This document shows, one piece after another, positions 51,355 through 61,561 of a stretch of 64,000 bases of DNA. The notes under the pieces were generated by a model. It was not told the DNA's origin and did not search any database. It saw only the letters and a list, made by a program, of their open reading frames with translations. The position numbers were made by a program, and so were the translations under genes. The stretch is from Symbiodinium natans (Eukaryota > Sar > Dinophyceae > Suessiales > Symbiodiniaceae): the NCBI GenBank assembly GCA_905221605.1, contig CAJNDS010002412.1, forward strand, positions 1,381,386 to 1,445,385. The letters run 5' to 3'. The number at the start of each line of letters is the position of its first letter. The stretch's first letter is position 1.

Positions 51355-53229
51355 TTACAGATCATCATCCTCAATGGGGAGTCCCGGCGCCGGCTCTGCA
51401 GCGACACCCCTCGACAGCCTGGACGCATACGCCGCAGAGCCCTGCACGATAAACCTGCACCAACTTGCGGCGCAGTGAGGTATTGGCTGCAAGGGCCCAG
51501 CCACAGCGACATGCGCATCAAATTGGATAACCCGTGACTGCATGTGCTTGACATCCTCGCGCGTCACAGGTTGCGTGACTTCCCAGAGACCATCCAGTGG
51601 GGCAGTCAAGGCCGCTCCACGGGTCCATCGGAAGTCAGGATTGCCGTCATGGTGAGCCTGGGAGACTTGAACCCGCAACACCTGACCAGCAAAAAGCTTC
51701 TTGAAGGTGACTGCAGACACTGTGGGCGAGCGTGGAGGCCGCGACGCGAACTCTGTTGGGCTGAACTCGTCCCAATAAATGAAGCGCACGCCCTTGCTAG
51801 TTGCTAAGGAGCTCAGCGCCATACTGGCACCTTGCGCCGGACAGAAGTCCACAGCCTTGCGACCAAAGACGTTGACCAGAGGGTCCAGCACCAAGCTCTT
51901 GCCGGCATTGGTGACCCCTGCTATAAGGGGCACCCGGCGAGTCTTGCTTGGGCCGTGGCATATGACCTGAGCCAAGGCAGCAGCCAATAGCTCCCCATCC
52001 ACTGTCGCCTGATTCCTGCGAAAGAAATCGGACATTGCCATCCACCACAAGCACGGTCCAGAGCAAGCGCAGCTAGTACCTGCCAGACGCTGTAGCAGGT
52101 CCCAGTCTGTCTCTTGCTCTACAGCATGCAGCTTCTTCGCGTCCCGCCACTGCAGCGCGCCCTCAATGAGGTCAGGGAGGCGCTTCTGATTTCGCATGCA
52201 GTAGAGCTGGCACGCGTGCGACCCATGGTCCTGCACATACGCGAGGACGGCGTTGGGCGTCAAGAGGTTCTTCTCGAGGACCATGGCAGTGAAGTCTAGA
52301 GGGGTGAACTTCTCCACCTTGGCCTTCTTCTTGTTACCTGGACCAGGGGCGCTGGCCAGGACCTCTGCCTTCTGGCGCCGCTTCACCCAAGCGCTGGCAT
52401 TGAAGGGCTCTTGCGCCTCCTCATAAAGGTTCAGGACGATGTTGCTGCTGCCTGGCACTACGTACTCATGGCATGGCCCATGGCCAACTTGCACGCCCTC
52501 CAGTGCACCTGCTGCCTTCAGCCAGACCAAGGGAGTGAGGTCAACGGCCTGCTTGTGGTCAGTCGTAAAGACGCCGTAGCGCACCACGCTCCACCATTGT
52601 GTGTGGGATGTGCTCCAGTGAGACGCTAGACCAGAACGGCGTCGCAGGGCCGCCTTCAACGGCAAGAAGCGGCTGAGGCAAGTCAGCTTGAGCGCCACAT
52701 GGAAGTGTCTTGGCTCCTCCAAAAACACCACAAGCTTCACAGCCTCAAGCGCTTGCGTCCGAGGACGACCTCTGCCACGCCGGTTGGTGTCCTCAGCAGG
52801 ATGCTGCACCGCGTCGAGCACTGCGTCCCGAATGTCTGCACGCTCCAGCCCTTCCAGGCTCTTCAGCGGTGTCTCTGCCTGCAGGGCTGTTGCTTCAAGC
52901 ACAGCTGCAAACGTCACCAAGTACACCATACTGCGAGCATTGTCATCTTCCTCCGTCAACCACTCTGGTCTTGCAGGCGGCGGCTCAACTGCTGCCTCGT
53001 CCTCAGAGGACGACGAGCTCGAGTCCGAGGCTGCCATGGCACCGGTGGGCTCAGGCTGGAGCAGAACGGCCGAACTGCAGACAGGCATTGTCAAGCACTG
53101 GGGTCCTTGGACCTCACTTTGGAGACTGCAAGCTCTCGCAACCTCTGGAGTCTGTGTGAGGGCCCTGTATGAAGGGGCCAGGACGGGTGCAGAAATGTCG
53201 TGTTTTTCAAGTTTCAAATTCGTTTCCAT
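51355..53229 (-). CDS. Rep-like protein, copy 4
   Basis: Identical protein to copy 1; intact. Preferred start M65 at 53037. Confidence 0.75.
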   Translation of the reverse strand: METNLKLEKHDISAPVLAPSYRALTQTPEVARACSLQSEVQGPQCLTMPVCSSAVLLQPEPTGAMAASDSSSSSSEDEAAVEPPPARPEWLTEEDDNARSMVYLVTFAAVLEATALQAETPLKSLEGLERADIRDAVLDAVQHPAEDTNRRGRGRPRTQALEAVKLVVFLEEPRHFHVALKLTCLSRFLPLKAALRRRSGLASHWSTSHTQWWSVVRYGVFTTDHKQAVDLTPLVWLKAAGALEGVQVGHGPCHEYVVPGSSNIVLNLYEEAQEPFNASAWVKRRQKAEVLASAPGPGNKKKAKVEKFTPLDFTAMVLEKNLLTPNAVLAYVQDHGSHACQLYCMRNQKRLPDLIEGALQWRDAKKLHAVEQETDWDLLQRLAGTSCACSGPCLWWMAMSDFFRRNQATVDGELLAAALAQVICHGPSKTRRVPLIAGVTNAGKSLVLDPLVNVFGRKAVDFCPAQGASMALSSLATSKGVRFIYWDEFSPTEFASRPPRSPTVSAVTFKKLFAGQVLRVQVSQAHHDGNPDFRWTRGAALTAPLDGLWEVTQPVTREDVKHMQSRVIQFDAHVAVAGPLQPIPHCAASWCRFIVQGSAAYASRLSRGVAAEPAPGLPIEDDDL

Positions 53230-53478
53230 AGTTTCAAATTAGTTTCAAATTAGTTTCAAAATCCAGTTGCAAATTCGCTGTTAAGGGGGAACTGCAATTT
53301 CAGCGCGCGTTTTTTGAAAAAGAGGAATCTCTGAGAATTCCTAATTTTTTAGAAACGCGCGTAGAAAAATGTAATTCCCCATTAACAGCGATTTTGCAAC
53401 TGGATTTTGAAACTATTTTGAAACTAATTTGAAAGTATGGAAATGAATTTGAAACTTGAAAAACGCAGCATTTTCTGC
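53189..53478. repeat. palindrome, copy 4
   Basis: As at 38202-38491. Confidence 0.9.
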
Positions 53479-53732
53479 TTCGACTGAATTTGAAACTTGG
53501 AAAACGCTGCATTTCTGCTTCTGGCGCAAGCTGACTTAGTGGAGCAACCAGCCAATGCAGTCGAGCAGCCAGCCAACTCAACGCACCCTCCACGCCCCTC
53601 TCCCTAGGCATGAGGCCTGCTGCTACCGAACGCATGCAGCACGGCGCTCTACTGCTGGGCCGATTTTCACGCGCACTGTCTTCAAATGCTTTCAAATGGT
53701 GAAGGTGAAAGGACCGCGTGAGAACAGCCTCA

Positions 53733-54866
53733 TCATGGGTCAGAACCGCCCTCCTCGAAGAAGTAGCCCTTCGCCTCGTAAAGCCTCTGGCAGCGCCGAG
53801 CCATGTCGCCAATGCTGTTGAGGATGAAATCCTTGGGCAAGGAGCGGGCCGTGAGCTTCAAGCGCTTGATGTAGGCAGCCCGCGTTTCTTTCTTACCCTT
53901 TGTCCACTTGCTCTCTTGCCGGCGCAGCCGCTTGTTGATCTCGGTCCAGATGGCATAATCCAACACCGACAAGTCAGGGCTGCGCTTTGGGATCTCGAAG
54001 ACAAGTAAACCTGCGTCGCACTTGGCAGCAATGCCCTTGGCCGACTTGTACCCAGTAGGGTCGTTGTCCTCCAAGATCGTGAAGCGGCGTTTGGCGGGCG
54101 AAGCTTTCTTCAAGTCACGCGCCAAAGTGTGGTAGAAGCTGGCGGCAGCCTGGCCACTCCAGCGGCCATCGGTGACCTCGTGCACGGTGACAGCCTTACC
54201 TTTCCCGACGCCCACCTGCAGGAGAACCCCTTTGGCCCCGGTGTTGTGACGCAAGTTGCCAGCCTTTGGCTTCACATACCCACCACATAAGCCCTTGCCA
54301 GGGCGGCGATAGGCGCCGTATGTGGCATGCTGCGCTGCCCGGCAGCGCTCCTTCCCATTCAGGTAGACCTGGAAGTGCTTTCCATCAATGAAGGCATCAA
54401 CGTTCTTGACCCACCAGGCCCTGCTCTTGCTGCGATACTTCTTGGCGAAGTGAAAGCGTGCTCGGACATCCTCGGGGGTGAGCAGAGGCTTTTCCCGCAG
54501 CTTGCGGAAGTAGATGTTGCGATCGTGCAGAGCCCTGAGAATGCTGCGGCACGAAGCCTTGGTCTTTGTTGTCTTCTTCAGGTCCTGGACGGTAACAGTG
54601 CGCTGCCCATTGGCCTTCACGATCATGTCGTCCAGCTTCTTCTCGAGGAAGTCGACTTGCGCCATGGTTAGAGAGCAAGGGCGGCCTTGCTTCAAGACAG
54701 GCTTCTGAAGACAGAGCAAGCGGGTCACTGATGACGTGTCCCTTCCGAGCAACTCGCCGATCTCTGACGGCTTCTTGCCCTGAGAGTACCACTTCTTGGC
54801 CAGGCCGCGTTCATTCTCGGACATCTTGGTCCAACCAGCCTCCGGCATGGCGACGCTGACAGACAC
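53733..54866 (-). CDS. Tc1/mariner-like transposase, copy 4
   Basis: Identical protein to copy 1; intact. Confidence 0.85.
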   Translation of the reverse strand: MSVSVAMPEAGWTKMSENERGLAKKWYSQGKKPSEIGELLGRDTSSVTRLLCLQKPVLKQGRPCSLTMAQVDFLEKKLDDMIVKANGQRTVTVQDLKKTTKTKASCRSILRALHDRNIYFRKLREKPLLTPEDVRARFHFAKKYRSKSRAWWVKNVDAFIDGKHFQVYLNGKERCRAAQHATYGAYRRPGKGLCGGYVKPKAGNLRHNTGAKGVLLQVGVGKGKAVTVHEVTDGRWSGQAAASFYHTLARDLKKASPAKRRFTILEDNDPTGYKSAKGIAAKCDAGLLVFEIPKRSPDLSVLDYAIWTEINKRLRRQESKWTKGKKETRAAYIKRLKLTARSLPKDFILNSIGDMARRCQRLYEAKGYFFEEGGSDP

Positions 54867-54936
54867 TGAAGGTCAAGCTGCGAGACGAGAGCTAGAAGCT
54901 GCGGCGCGCGCAGCCATGCAGCCAACAAGTCAGCGC

Positions 54937-55773
54937 GTGATCTGCCATTTTGCCCTTTCCCCCGCACATGGAACATGCGCACAGCGTACGTAGCACAGCT
55001 AACTGCATGTACATGTTGCTGTCAAGACAGAGCACTGGAATTCCTGCACGCACATGCTGCTGACAAGACATCTGCCAGTTTGCCCTTTCCCCCGCACATG
55101 GAACATGCGCACAGCGTACGTAAGCTGACTGCATGTACATGTTGCTGTCAAGACAGAGCACTGGAATTCCTGCACGCACATGCTGCTGACAAGACATCTG
55201 CCAGTTTGCCCTTTCCCCCGAACATGGAACATGCGCACAGCGTACGTAGCACAGCTGACTGCATGTACATGTTGCTGTCAAGACAGAGCACTGGAATTCC
55301 TGCACGCACATGCTGCTGACAAGACACCAGTTTGCCCTTTCCCCCGAACATGGAACATGCGCACAGCGTACGTAGCACAGCTGACTGCATGTACATGTTG
55401 CTGTCAAGACAGAGCACTGCAATTCCTGCACGCACATGCTGCTGACAAGACACCAGTTTGCCCTTTCCCCCGAACATGGAACATGCGCACAGCGTACGTA
55501 GCACAGCTGACTGCATGTACATGTTGCTGTCAAGACAGAGCACTGCAATTCCTGCACGCACATGCTGCTGACAAGACACCAGTTTGCCCTTTCCCCCGAA
55601 CATGGAACATGCGCACATTCCTGCACGCACATGCTGCTGACAAGACACCAGTTTGCCCTTTCCCCCGAACATGGAACATGCGCACAGCGTACGTAGCGCA
55701 GCTGACTGCATGTACATGTTGCTGTCAAGACAGAGCACTGCAATTCCTGCACGCACATGCTGCTGACAAGACA
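54937..55773. repeat. 126-bp minisatellite, copy 4
   Basis: As in unit 2. Confidence 0.95.
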
Positions 55774-55851
55774 TAGCGCAGCAACTTCACAACTCTCCAA
55801 ACACGTCTAACACAGCAGCTCACTCCCAAGACATGTTCTGTACAGCTCGCA

Positions 55852-56043
55852 CTAGTAGTGTTGTGAGTCGTTAGGGAAAACACTCGGAAACACGCCTTCG
55901 ATGTTTTCCACGCGACGAGAGGTCGAGCTAGCAAACACCCTCCCTAGTAGTGTAGTGTCCTCAGGGAAAACACTGTAGCATTCCGAGACGGAGAAGGAAA
56001 CACACCGTCGATGTTTTCCTAGCGACTCGAGATCGAGCTAGCC
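55852..56043. repeat. ~95-bp direct repeat pair, copy 4
   Basis: As at 40861-41052. Confidence 0.8.
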
Positions 56044-56141
56044 GTCACTGTCCTAACCTAACACGCCTCGCTTCTCATGATTGAAACTCCGGCCAAGGCG
56101 GCCACGCAGCCACAAGTCAGCAAATTATCTTGTCTGAGACG

Positions 56142-56353
56142 GTGGATGGACAAAATCCTGCATGACCCCCTACGTTACACGAGCTCCCCGCACCCCTCAA
56201 ATTTCAATGTTGCGTGCACATGTGGATGATGCAGGATTTCGGTCATTCGCGCATGTGCCGTTTCGAGGCATTGTAAGGACAACAATGTTAAGATTCAGGG
56301 TTTGGAAGGGATGACCTGCGTAATAAAAGTCATGCAGGATTTCGTCCATCAAC
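56142..56353. mobile_element. leader segment, copy 2, internal 20-bp deletion
   Basis: Same inverted ends as 35925-36156. The deletion removes ~20 bp between TACACG and AGCTCC. Left flank is array sequence (CTGAGACG) rather than the CTACCA repeat. Confidence 0.75.
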
Positions 56354-56564
56354 AGTACGAGTAGTTGTCGTTGCTCTGCCGTTCTATATGACTGGGCTGT
56401 TGGGGGCCAATAGTCAAGAGATTCAGCGCCAACCAGCGGAACAACATACGTTTTCCTGAGATAAGTTGGCGTGCGACCAGCTTGCAGCTCTTCAGAGCAA
56501 GCATGCCTGGCCTTCGATCTGGTCATAAGCAAATTGAATTCAGTCATTAGCGTAAACTAGGCAG

Positions 56565-58439
56565 TTACAGATCATCATCCTCAATGGGGAGTCCCGGCGC
56601 CGGCTCTGCAGCGACACCCCTCGACAGCCTGGACGCATACGCCGCAGAGCCCTGCACGATAAACCTGCACCAACTTGCGGCGCAGTGAGGTATTGGCTGC
56701 AAGGGCCCAGCCACAGCGACATGCGCATCAAATTGGATAACCCGTGACTGCATGTGCTTGACATCCTCGCGCGTCACAGGTTGCGTGACTTCCCAGAGAC
56801 CATCCAGTGGGGCAGTCAAGGCCGCTCCACGGGTCCATCGGAAGTCAGGATTGCCGTCATGGTGAGCCTGGGAGACTTGAACCCGCAACACCTGACCAGC
56901 AAAAAGCTTCTTGAAGGTGACTGCAGACACTGTGGGCGAGCGTGGAGGCCGCGACGCGAACTCTGTTGGGCTGAACTCGTCCCAATAAATGAAGCGCACG
57001 CCCTTGCTAGTTGCTAAGGAGCTCAGCGCCATACTGGCACCTTGCGCCGGACAGAAGTCCACAGCCTTGCGACCAAAGACGTTGACCAGAGGGTCCAGCA
57101 CCAAGCTCTTGCCGGCATTGGTGACCCCTGCTATAAGGGGCACCCGGCGAGTCTTGCTTGGGCCGTGGCATATGACCTGAGCCAAGGCAGCAGCCAATAG
57201 CTCCCCATCCACTGTCGCCTGATTCCTGCGAAAGAAATCGGACATTGCCATCCACCACAAGCACGGTCCAGAGCAAGCGCAGCTAGTACCTGCCAGACGC
57301 TGTAGCAGGTCCCAGTCTGTCTCTTGCTCTACAGCATGCAGCTTCTTCGCGTCCCGCCACTGCAGCGCGCCCTCAATGAGGTCAGGGAGGCGCTTCTGAT
57401 TTCGCATGCAGTAGAGCTGGCACGCGTGCGACCCATGGTCCTGCACATACGCGAGGACGGCGTTTGGCGTCAAGAGGTTCTTCTCGAGGACCATGGCAGT
57501 GAAGTCTAGAGGGGTGAACTTCTCCACCTTGGCCTTCTTCTTGTTACCTGGACCAGGGGCGCTGGCCAGGACCTCTGCCTTCTGGCGCCGCTTCACCCAA
57601 GCGCTGGCATTGAAGGGCTCTTGCGCCTCCTCATAAAGGTTCAGGACGATGTTGCTGCTGCCTGGCACTACGTACTCATGGCATGGCCCATGGCCAACTT
57701 GCACGCCCTCCAGTGCACCTGCTGCCTTCAGCCAGACCAAGGGAGTGAGGTCAACGGCCTGCTTGTGGTCAGTCGTAAAGACGCCGTAGCGCACCACGCT
57801 CCACCATTGTGTGTGGGATGTGCTCCAGTGAGACGCTAGACCAGAACGGCGTCGCAGGGCCGCCTTCAACGGCAAGAAGCGGCTGAGGCAAGTCAGCTTG
57901 AGCGCCACATGGAAGTGTCTTGGCTCCTCCAAAAACACCACAAGCTTCACAGCCTCAAGCGCTTGCGTCCGAGGACGACCCCTGCCACGCCGGTTGGTGT
58001 CCTCAGCAGGATGCTGCACCGCGTCGAGCACTGCGTCCCGAATGTCTGCACGCTCCAGCCCTTCCAGGCTCTTCAGCGGTGTCTCTGCCTGCAGGGCTGT
58101 TGCTTCAAGCACAGCTGCAAACGTCACCAAGTACACCATGCTGCGAGCATTGTCATCTTCCTCCGTCAACCACTCTGGTCTTGCAGGCGGCGGCTCAACT
58201 GCTGCCTCGTCCTCAGAGGACGACGAGCTCGAGTCCGAGGCTGCCATGGCACCGGTGGGCTCAGGCTGGAGCAGAACGGCCGAACTGCAGACAGGCATTG
58301 TCAAGCACTGGGGTCCTTGGACCTCACTTTGGAGACTGCAAGCTCTCGCAACCTCTGGAGTCTGTGTGAGGGCCCTGTATGAAGGGGCCAGGACGGGTGC
58401 AGAAATGTCGTGTTTTTCAAGTTTCAAATTCGTTTCCAT
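56565..58439 (-). CDS. Rep-like protein, copy 5
   Basis: Protein identical to the other copies although three bases differ (57465, 57981, 58140); all three changes are synonymous (Pro, Arg, Ser codons). Preferred start M65 at 58247. Confidence 0.75.
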   Translation of the reverse strand: METNLKLEKHDISAPVLAPSYRALTQTPEVARACSLQSEVQGPQCLTMPVCSSAVLLQPEPTGAMAASDSSSSSSEDEAAVEPPPARPEWLTEEDDNARSMVYLVTFAAVLEATALQAETPLKSLEGLERADIRDAVLDAVQHPAEDTNRRGRGRPRTQALEAVKLVVFLEEPRHFHVALKLTCLSRFLPLKAALRRRSGLASHWSTSHTQWWSVVRYGVFTTDHKQAVDLTPLVWLKAAGALEGVQVGHGPCHEYVVPGSSNIVLNLYEEAQEPFNASAWVKRRQKAEVLASAPGPGNKKKAKVEKFTPLDFTAMVLEKNLLTPNAVLAYVQDHGSHACQLYCMRNQKRLPDLIEGALQWRDAKKLHAVEQETDWDLLQRLAGTSCACSGPCLWWMAMSDFFRRNQATVDGELLAAALAQVICHGPSKTRRVPLIAGVTNAGKSLVLDPLVNVFGRKAVDFCPAQGASMALSSLATSKGVRFIYWDEFSPTEFASRPPRSPTVSAVTFKKLFAGQVLRVQVSQAHHDGNPDFRWTRGAALTAPLDGLWEVTQPVTREDVKHMQSRVIQFDAHVAVAGPLQPIPHCAASWCRFIVQGSAAYASRLSRGVAAEPAPGLPIEDDDL

Positions 58440-58688
58440 AGTTTCAAATTAGTTTCAAATTAGTTTCAAAATCCAGTTGCAAATTCGCTGTTAAGGGGGA
58501 ACTGCAATTTCAGCGCGCGTTTTTTGAAAAAGAGGAATCTCTGAGAATTCCTAATTTTTTAGAAACGCGCGTAGAAAAATGTAATTCCCCATTAACAGCG
58601 ATTTTGCAACTGGATTTTGAAACTATTTTGAAACTAATTTGAAAGTATGGAAATGAATTTGAAACTTGAAAAACGCAGCATTTTCTGC
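58399..58688. repeat. palindrome, copy 5
   Basis: As at 38202-38491. Confidence 0.9.
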
Positions 58689-58942
58689 TTCGACTGAATT
58701 TGAAACTTGGAAAACGCTGCATTTCTGCTTCTGGCGCAAGCTGACTTAGTGGAGCAACCAGCCAATGCAGTCGAGCAGCCAGCCAACTCAACGCACCCTC
58801 CACGCCCCTCTCCCTAGGCATGAGGCCTGCTGCTACCGAACGCATGCAGCACGGCGCTCTACTGCTGGGCCGATTTTCACGCGCACTGTCTTCAAATGCT
58901 TTCAAATGGTGAAGGTGAAAGGACCGCGTGAGAACAGCCTCA

Positions 58943-60076
58943 TCATGGGTCAGAACCGCCCTCCTCGAAGAAGTAGCCCTTCGCCTCGTAAAGCCTCTGG
59001 CAGCGCCGAGCCATGTCGCCAATGCTGTTGAGGATGAAATCCTTGGGCAAGGAGCGGGCCGTGAGCTTCAAGCGCTTGATGTAGGCAGCCCGCGTTTCTT
59101 TCTTACCCTTTGTCCACTTGCTCTCTTGCCGGCGCAGCCGCTTGTTGATCTCGGTCCAGATGGCATAATCCAACACCGACAAGTCAGGGCTGCGCTTTGG
59201 GATCTCGAAGACAAGTAAACCTGCGTCGCACTTGGCAGCAATGCCCTTGGCCGACTTGTACCCAGTAGGGTCGTTGTCCTCCAAGATCGTGAAGCGGCGT
59301 TTGGCGGGCGAAGCTTTCTTCAAGTCACGCGCCAAAGTGTGGTAGAAGCTGGCGGCAGCCTGGCCACTCCAGCGGCCATCGGTGACCTCGTGCACGGTGA
59401 CAGCCTTACCTTTCCCGACGCCCACCTGCAGGAGAACCCCTTTGGCCCCGGTGTTGTGACGCAAGTTGCCAGCCTTTGGCTTCACATACCCACCACATAA
59501 GCCCTTGCCAGGGCGGCGATAGGCGCCGTATGTGGCATGCTGCGCTGCCCGGCAGCGCTCCTTCCCATTCAGGTAGACCTGGAAGTGCTTTCCATCAATG
59601 AAGGCATCAACGTTCTTGACCCACCAGGCCCTGCTCTTGCTGCGATACTTCTTGGCGAAGTGAAAGCGTGCTCGGACATCCTCGGGGGTGAGCAGAGGCT
59701 TTTCCCGCAGCTTGCGGAAGTAGATGTTGCGATCGTGCAGAGCCCTGAGAATGCTGCGGCACGAAGCCTTGGTCTTTGTTGTCTTCTTCAGGTCCTGGAC
59801 GGTAACAGTGCGCTGCCCATTGGCCTTCACGATCATGTCGTCCAGCTTCTTCTCGAGGAAGTCGACTTGCGCCATGGTTAGAGAGCAAGGGCGGCCTTGC
59901 TTCAAGACAGGCTTCTGAAGACAGAGCAAGCGGGTCACTGATGACGTGTCCCTTCCGAGCAACTCGCCGATCTCTGACGGCTTCTTGCCCTGAGAGTACC
60001 ACTTCTTGGCCAGGCCGCGTTCATTCTCGGACATCTTGGTCCAACCAGCCTCCGGCATGGCGACGCTGACAGACAC
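58943..60076 (-). CDS. Tc1/mariner-like transposase, copy 5
   Basis: Identical protein to copy 1; intact. Confidence 0.85.
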   Translation of the reverse strand: MSVSVAMPEAGWTKMSENERGLAKKWYSQGKKPSEIGELLGRDTSSVTRLLCLQKPVLKQGRPCSLTMAQVDFLEKKLDDMIVKANGQRTVTVQDLKKTTKTKASCRSILRALHDRNIYFRKLREKPLLTPEDVRARFHFAKKYRSKSRAWWVKNVDAFIDGKHFQVYLNGKERCRAAQHATYGAYRRPGKGLCGGYVKPKAGNLRHNTGAKGVLLQVGVGKGKAVTVHEVTDGRWSGQAAASFYHTLARDLKKASPAKRRFTILEDNDPTGYKSAKGIAAKCDAGLLVFEIPKRSPDLSVLDYAIWTEINKRLRRQESKWTKGKKETRAAYIKRLKLTARSLPKDFILNSIGDMARRCQRLYEAKGYFFEEGGSDP

Positions 60077-60146
60077 TGAAGGTCAAGCTGCGAGACGAGA
60101 GCTAGAAGCTGCGGCGCGCGCAGCCATGCAGCCAACAAGTCAGCGC

Positions 60147-60983
60147 GTGATCTGCCATTTTGCCCTTTCCCCCGCACATGGAACATGCGCACAGCGTACG
60201 TAGCACAGCTAACTGCATGTACATGTTGCTGTCAAGACAGAGCACTGGAATTCCTGCACGCACATGCTGCTGACAAGACATCTGCCAGTTTGCCCTTTCC
60301 CCCGCACATGGAACATGCGCACAGCGTACGTAAGCTGACTGCATGTACATGTTGCTGTCAAGACAGAGCACTGGAATTCCTGCACGCACATGCTGCTGAC
60401 AAGACATCTGCCAGTTTGCCCTTTCCCCCGAACATGGAACATGCGCACAGCGTACGTAGCACAGCTGACTGCATGTACATGTTGCTGTCAAGACAGAGCA
60501 CTGGAATTCCTGCACGCACATGCTGCTGACAAGACACCAGTTTGCCCTTTCCCCCGAACATGGAACATGCGCACAGCGTACGTAGCACAGCTGACTGCAT
60601 GTACATGTTGCTGTCAAGACAGAGCACTGCAATTCCTGCACGCACATGCTGCTGACAAGACACCAGTTTGCCCTTTCCCCCGAACATGGAACATGCGCAC
60701 AGCGTACGTAGCACAGCTGACTGCATGTACATGTTGCTGTCAAGACAGAGCACTGCAATTCCTGCACGCACATGCTGCTGACAAGACACCAGTTTGCCCT
60801 TTCCCCCGAACATGGAACATGCGCACATTCCTGCACGCACATGCTGCTGACAAGACACCAGTTTGCCCTTTCCCCCGAACATGGAACATGCGCACAGCGT
60901 ACGTAGCGCAGCTGACTGCATGTACATGTTGCTGTCAAGACAGAGCACTGCAATTCCTGCACGCACATGCTGCTGACAAGACA
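60147..60983. repeat. 126-bp minisatellite, copy 5
   Basis: As in unit 2. Confidence 0.95.
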
Positions 60984-61061
60984 TAGCGCAGCAACTTCAC
61001 AACTCTCCAAACACGTCTAACACAGCAGCTCACTCCCAAGACATGTTCTGTACAGCTCGCA

Positions 61062-61253
61062 CTAGTAGTGTTGTGAGTCGTTAGGGAAAACACTCGGAAA
61101 CACGCCTTCGATGTTTTCCACGCGACGAGAGGTCGAGCTAGCAAACACCCTCCCTAGTAGTGTAGTGTCCTCAGGGAAAACACTGTAGCATTCCGAGACG
61201 GAGAAGGAAACACACCGTCGATGTTTTCCTAGCGACTCGAGATCGAGCTAGCC
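61062..61253. repeat. ~95-bp direct repeat pair, copy 5
   Basis: As at 40861-41052. Confidence 0.8.
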
Positions 61254-61561
61254 GTCACTGTCCTAACCTAACACGCCTCGCTTCTCATGATTGAAACTCC
61301 GGCCAAGGCGGCCACGCAGCCACAAGTCAGCAAATTATCTTGTCTGAGACGGTACGAGTAGTTGTCGTTGCTCTGCCGTTCTATATGACTGGGCTGTTGG
61401 GGGCCAATAGTCAAGAGATTCAGCGCCAACCAGCGGAACAACATACGTTTTCCTGAGATAAGTTGGCGTGCGACCAGCTTGCAGCTCTTCAGAGCAAGCA
61501 TGCCTGGCCTTCGATCTGGTCATAAGCAAATTGAATTCAGTCATTAGCGTAAACTAGGCAG

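Larger units (their letters stand above)
51145..56141 (-). mobile_element. array unit 4 (4,997 bp)
   Basis: As units 2 and 3. Its right end joins the leader of unit 5. Confidence 0.9.
56142..61351 (-). mobile_element. array unit 5 (5,210 bp, with leader)
   Basis: The only other unit carrying the leader (212 bp, 20 bp shorter than in unit 1). It also has three base differences in the Rep-like gene. Confidence 0.9.
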
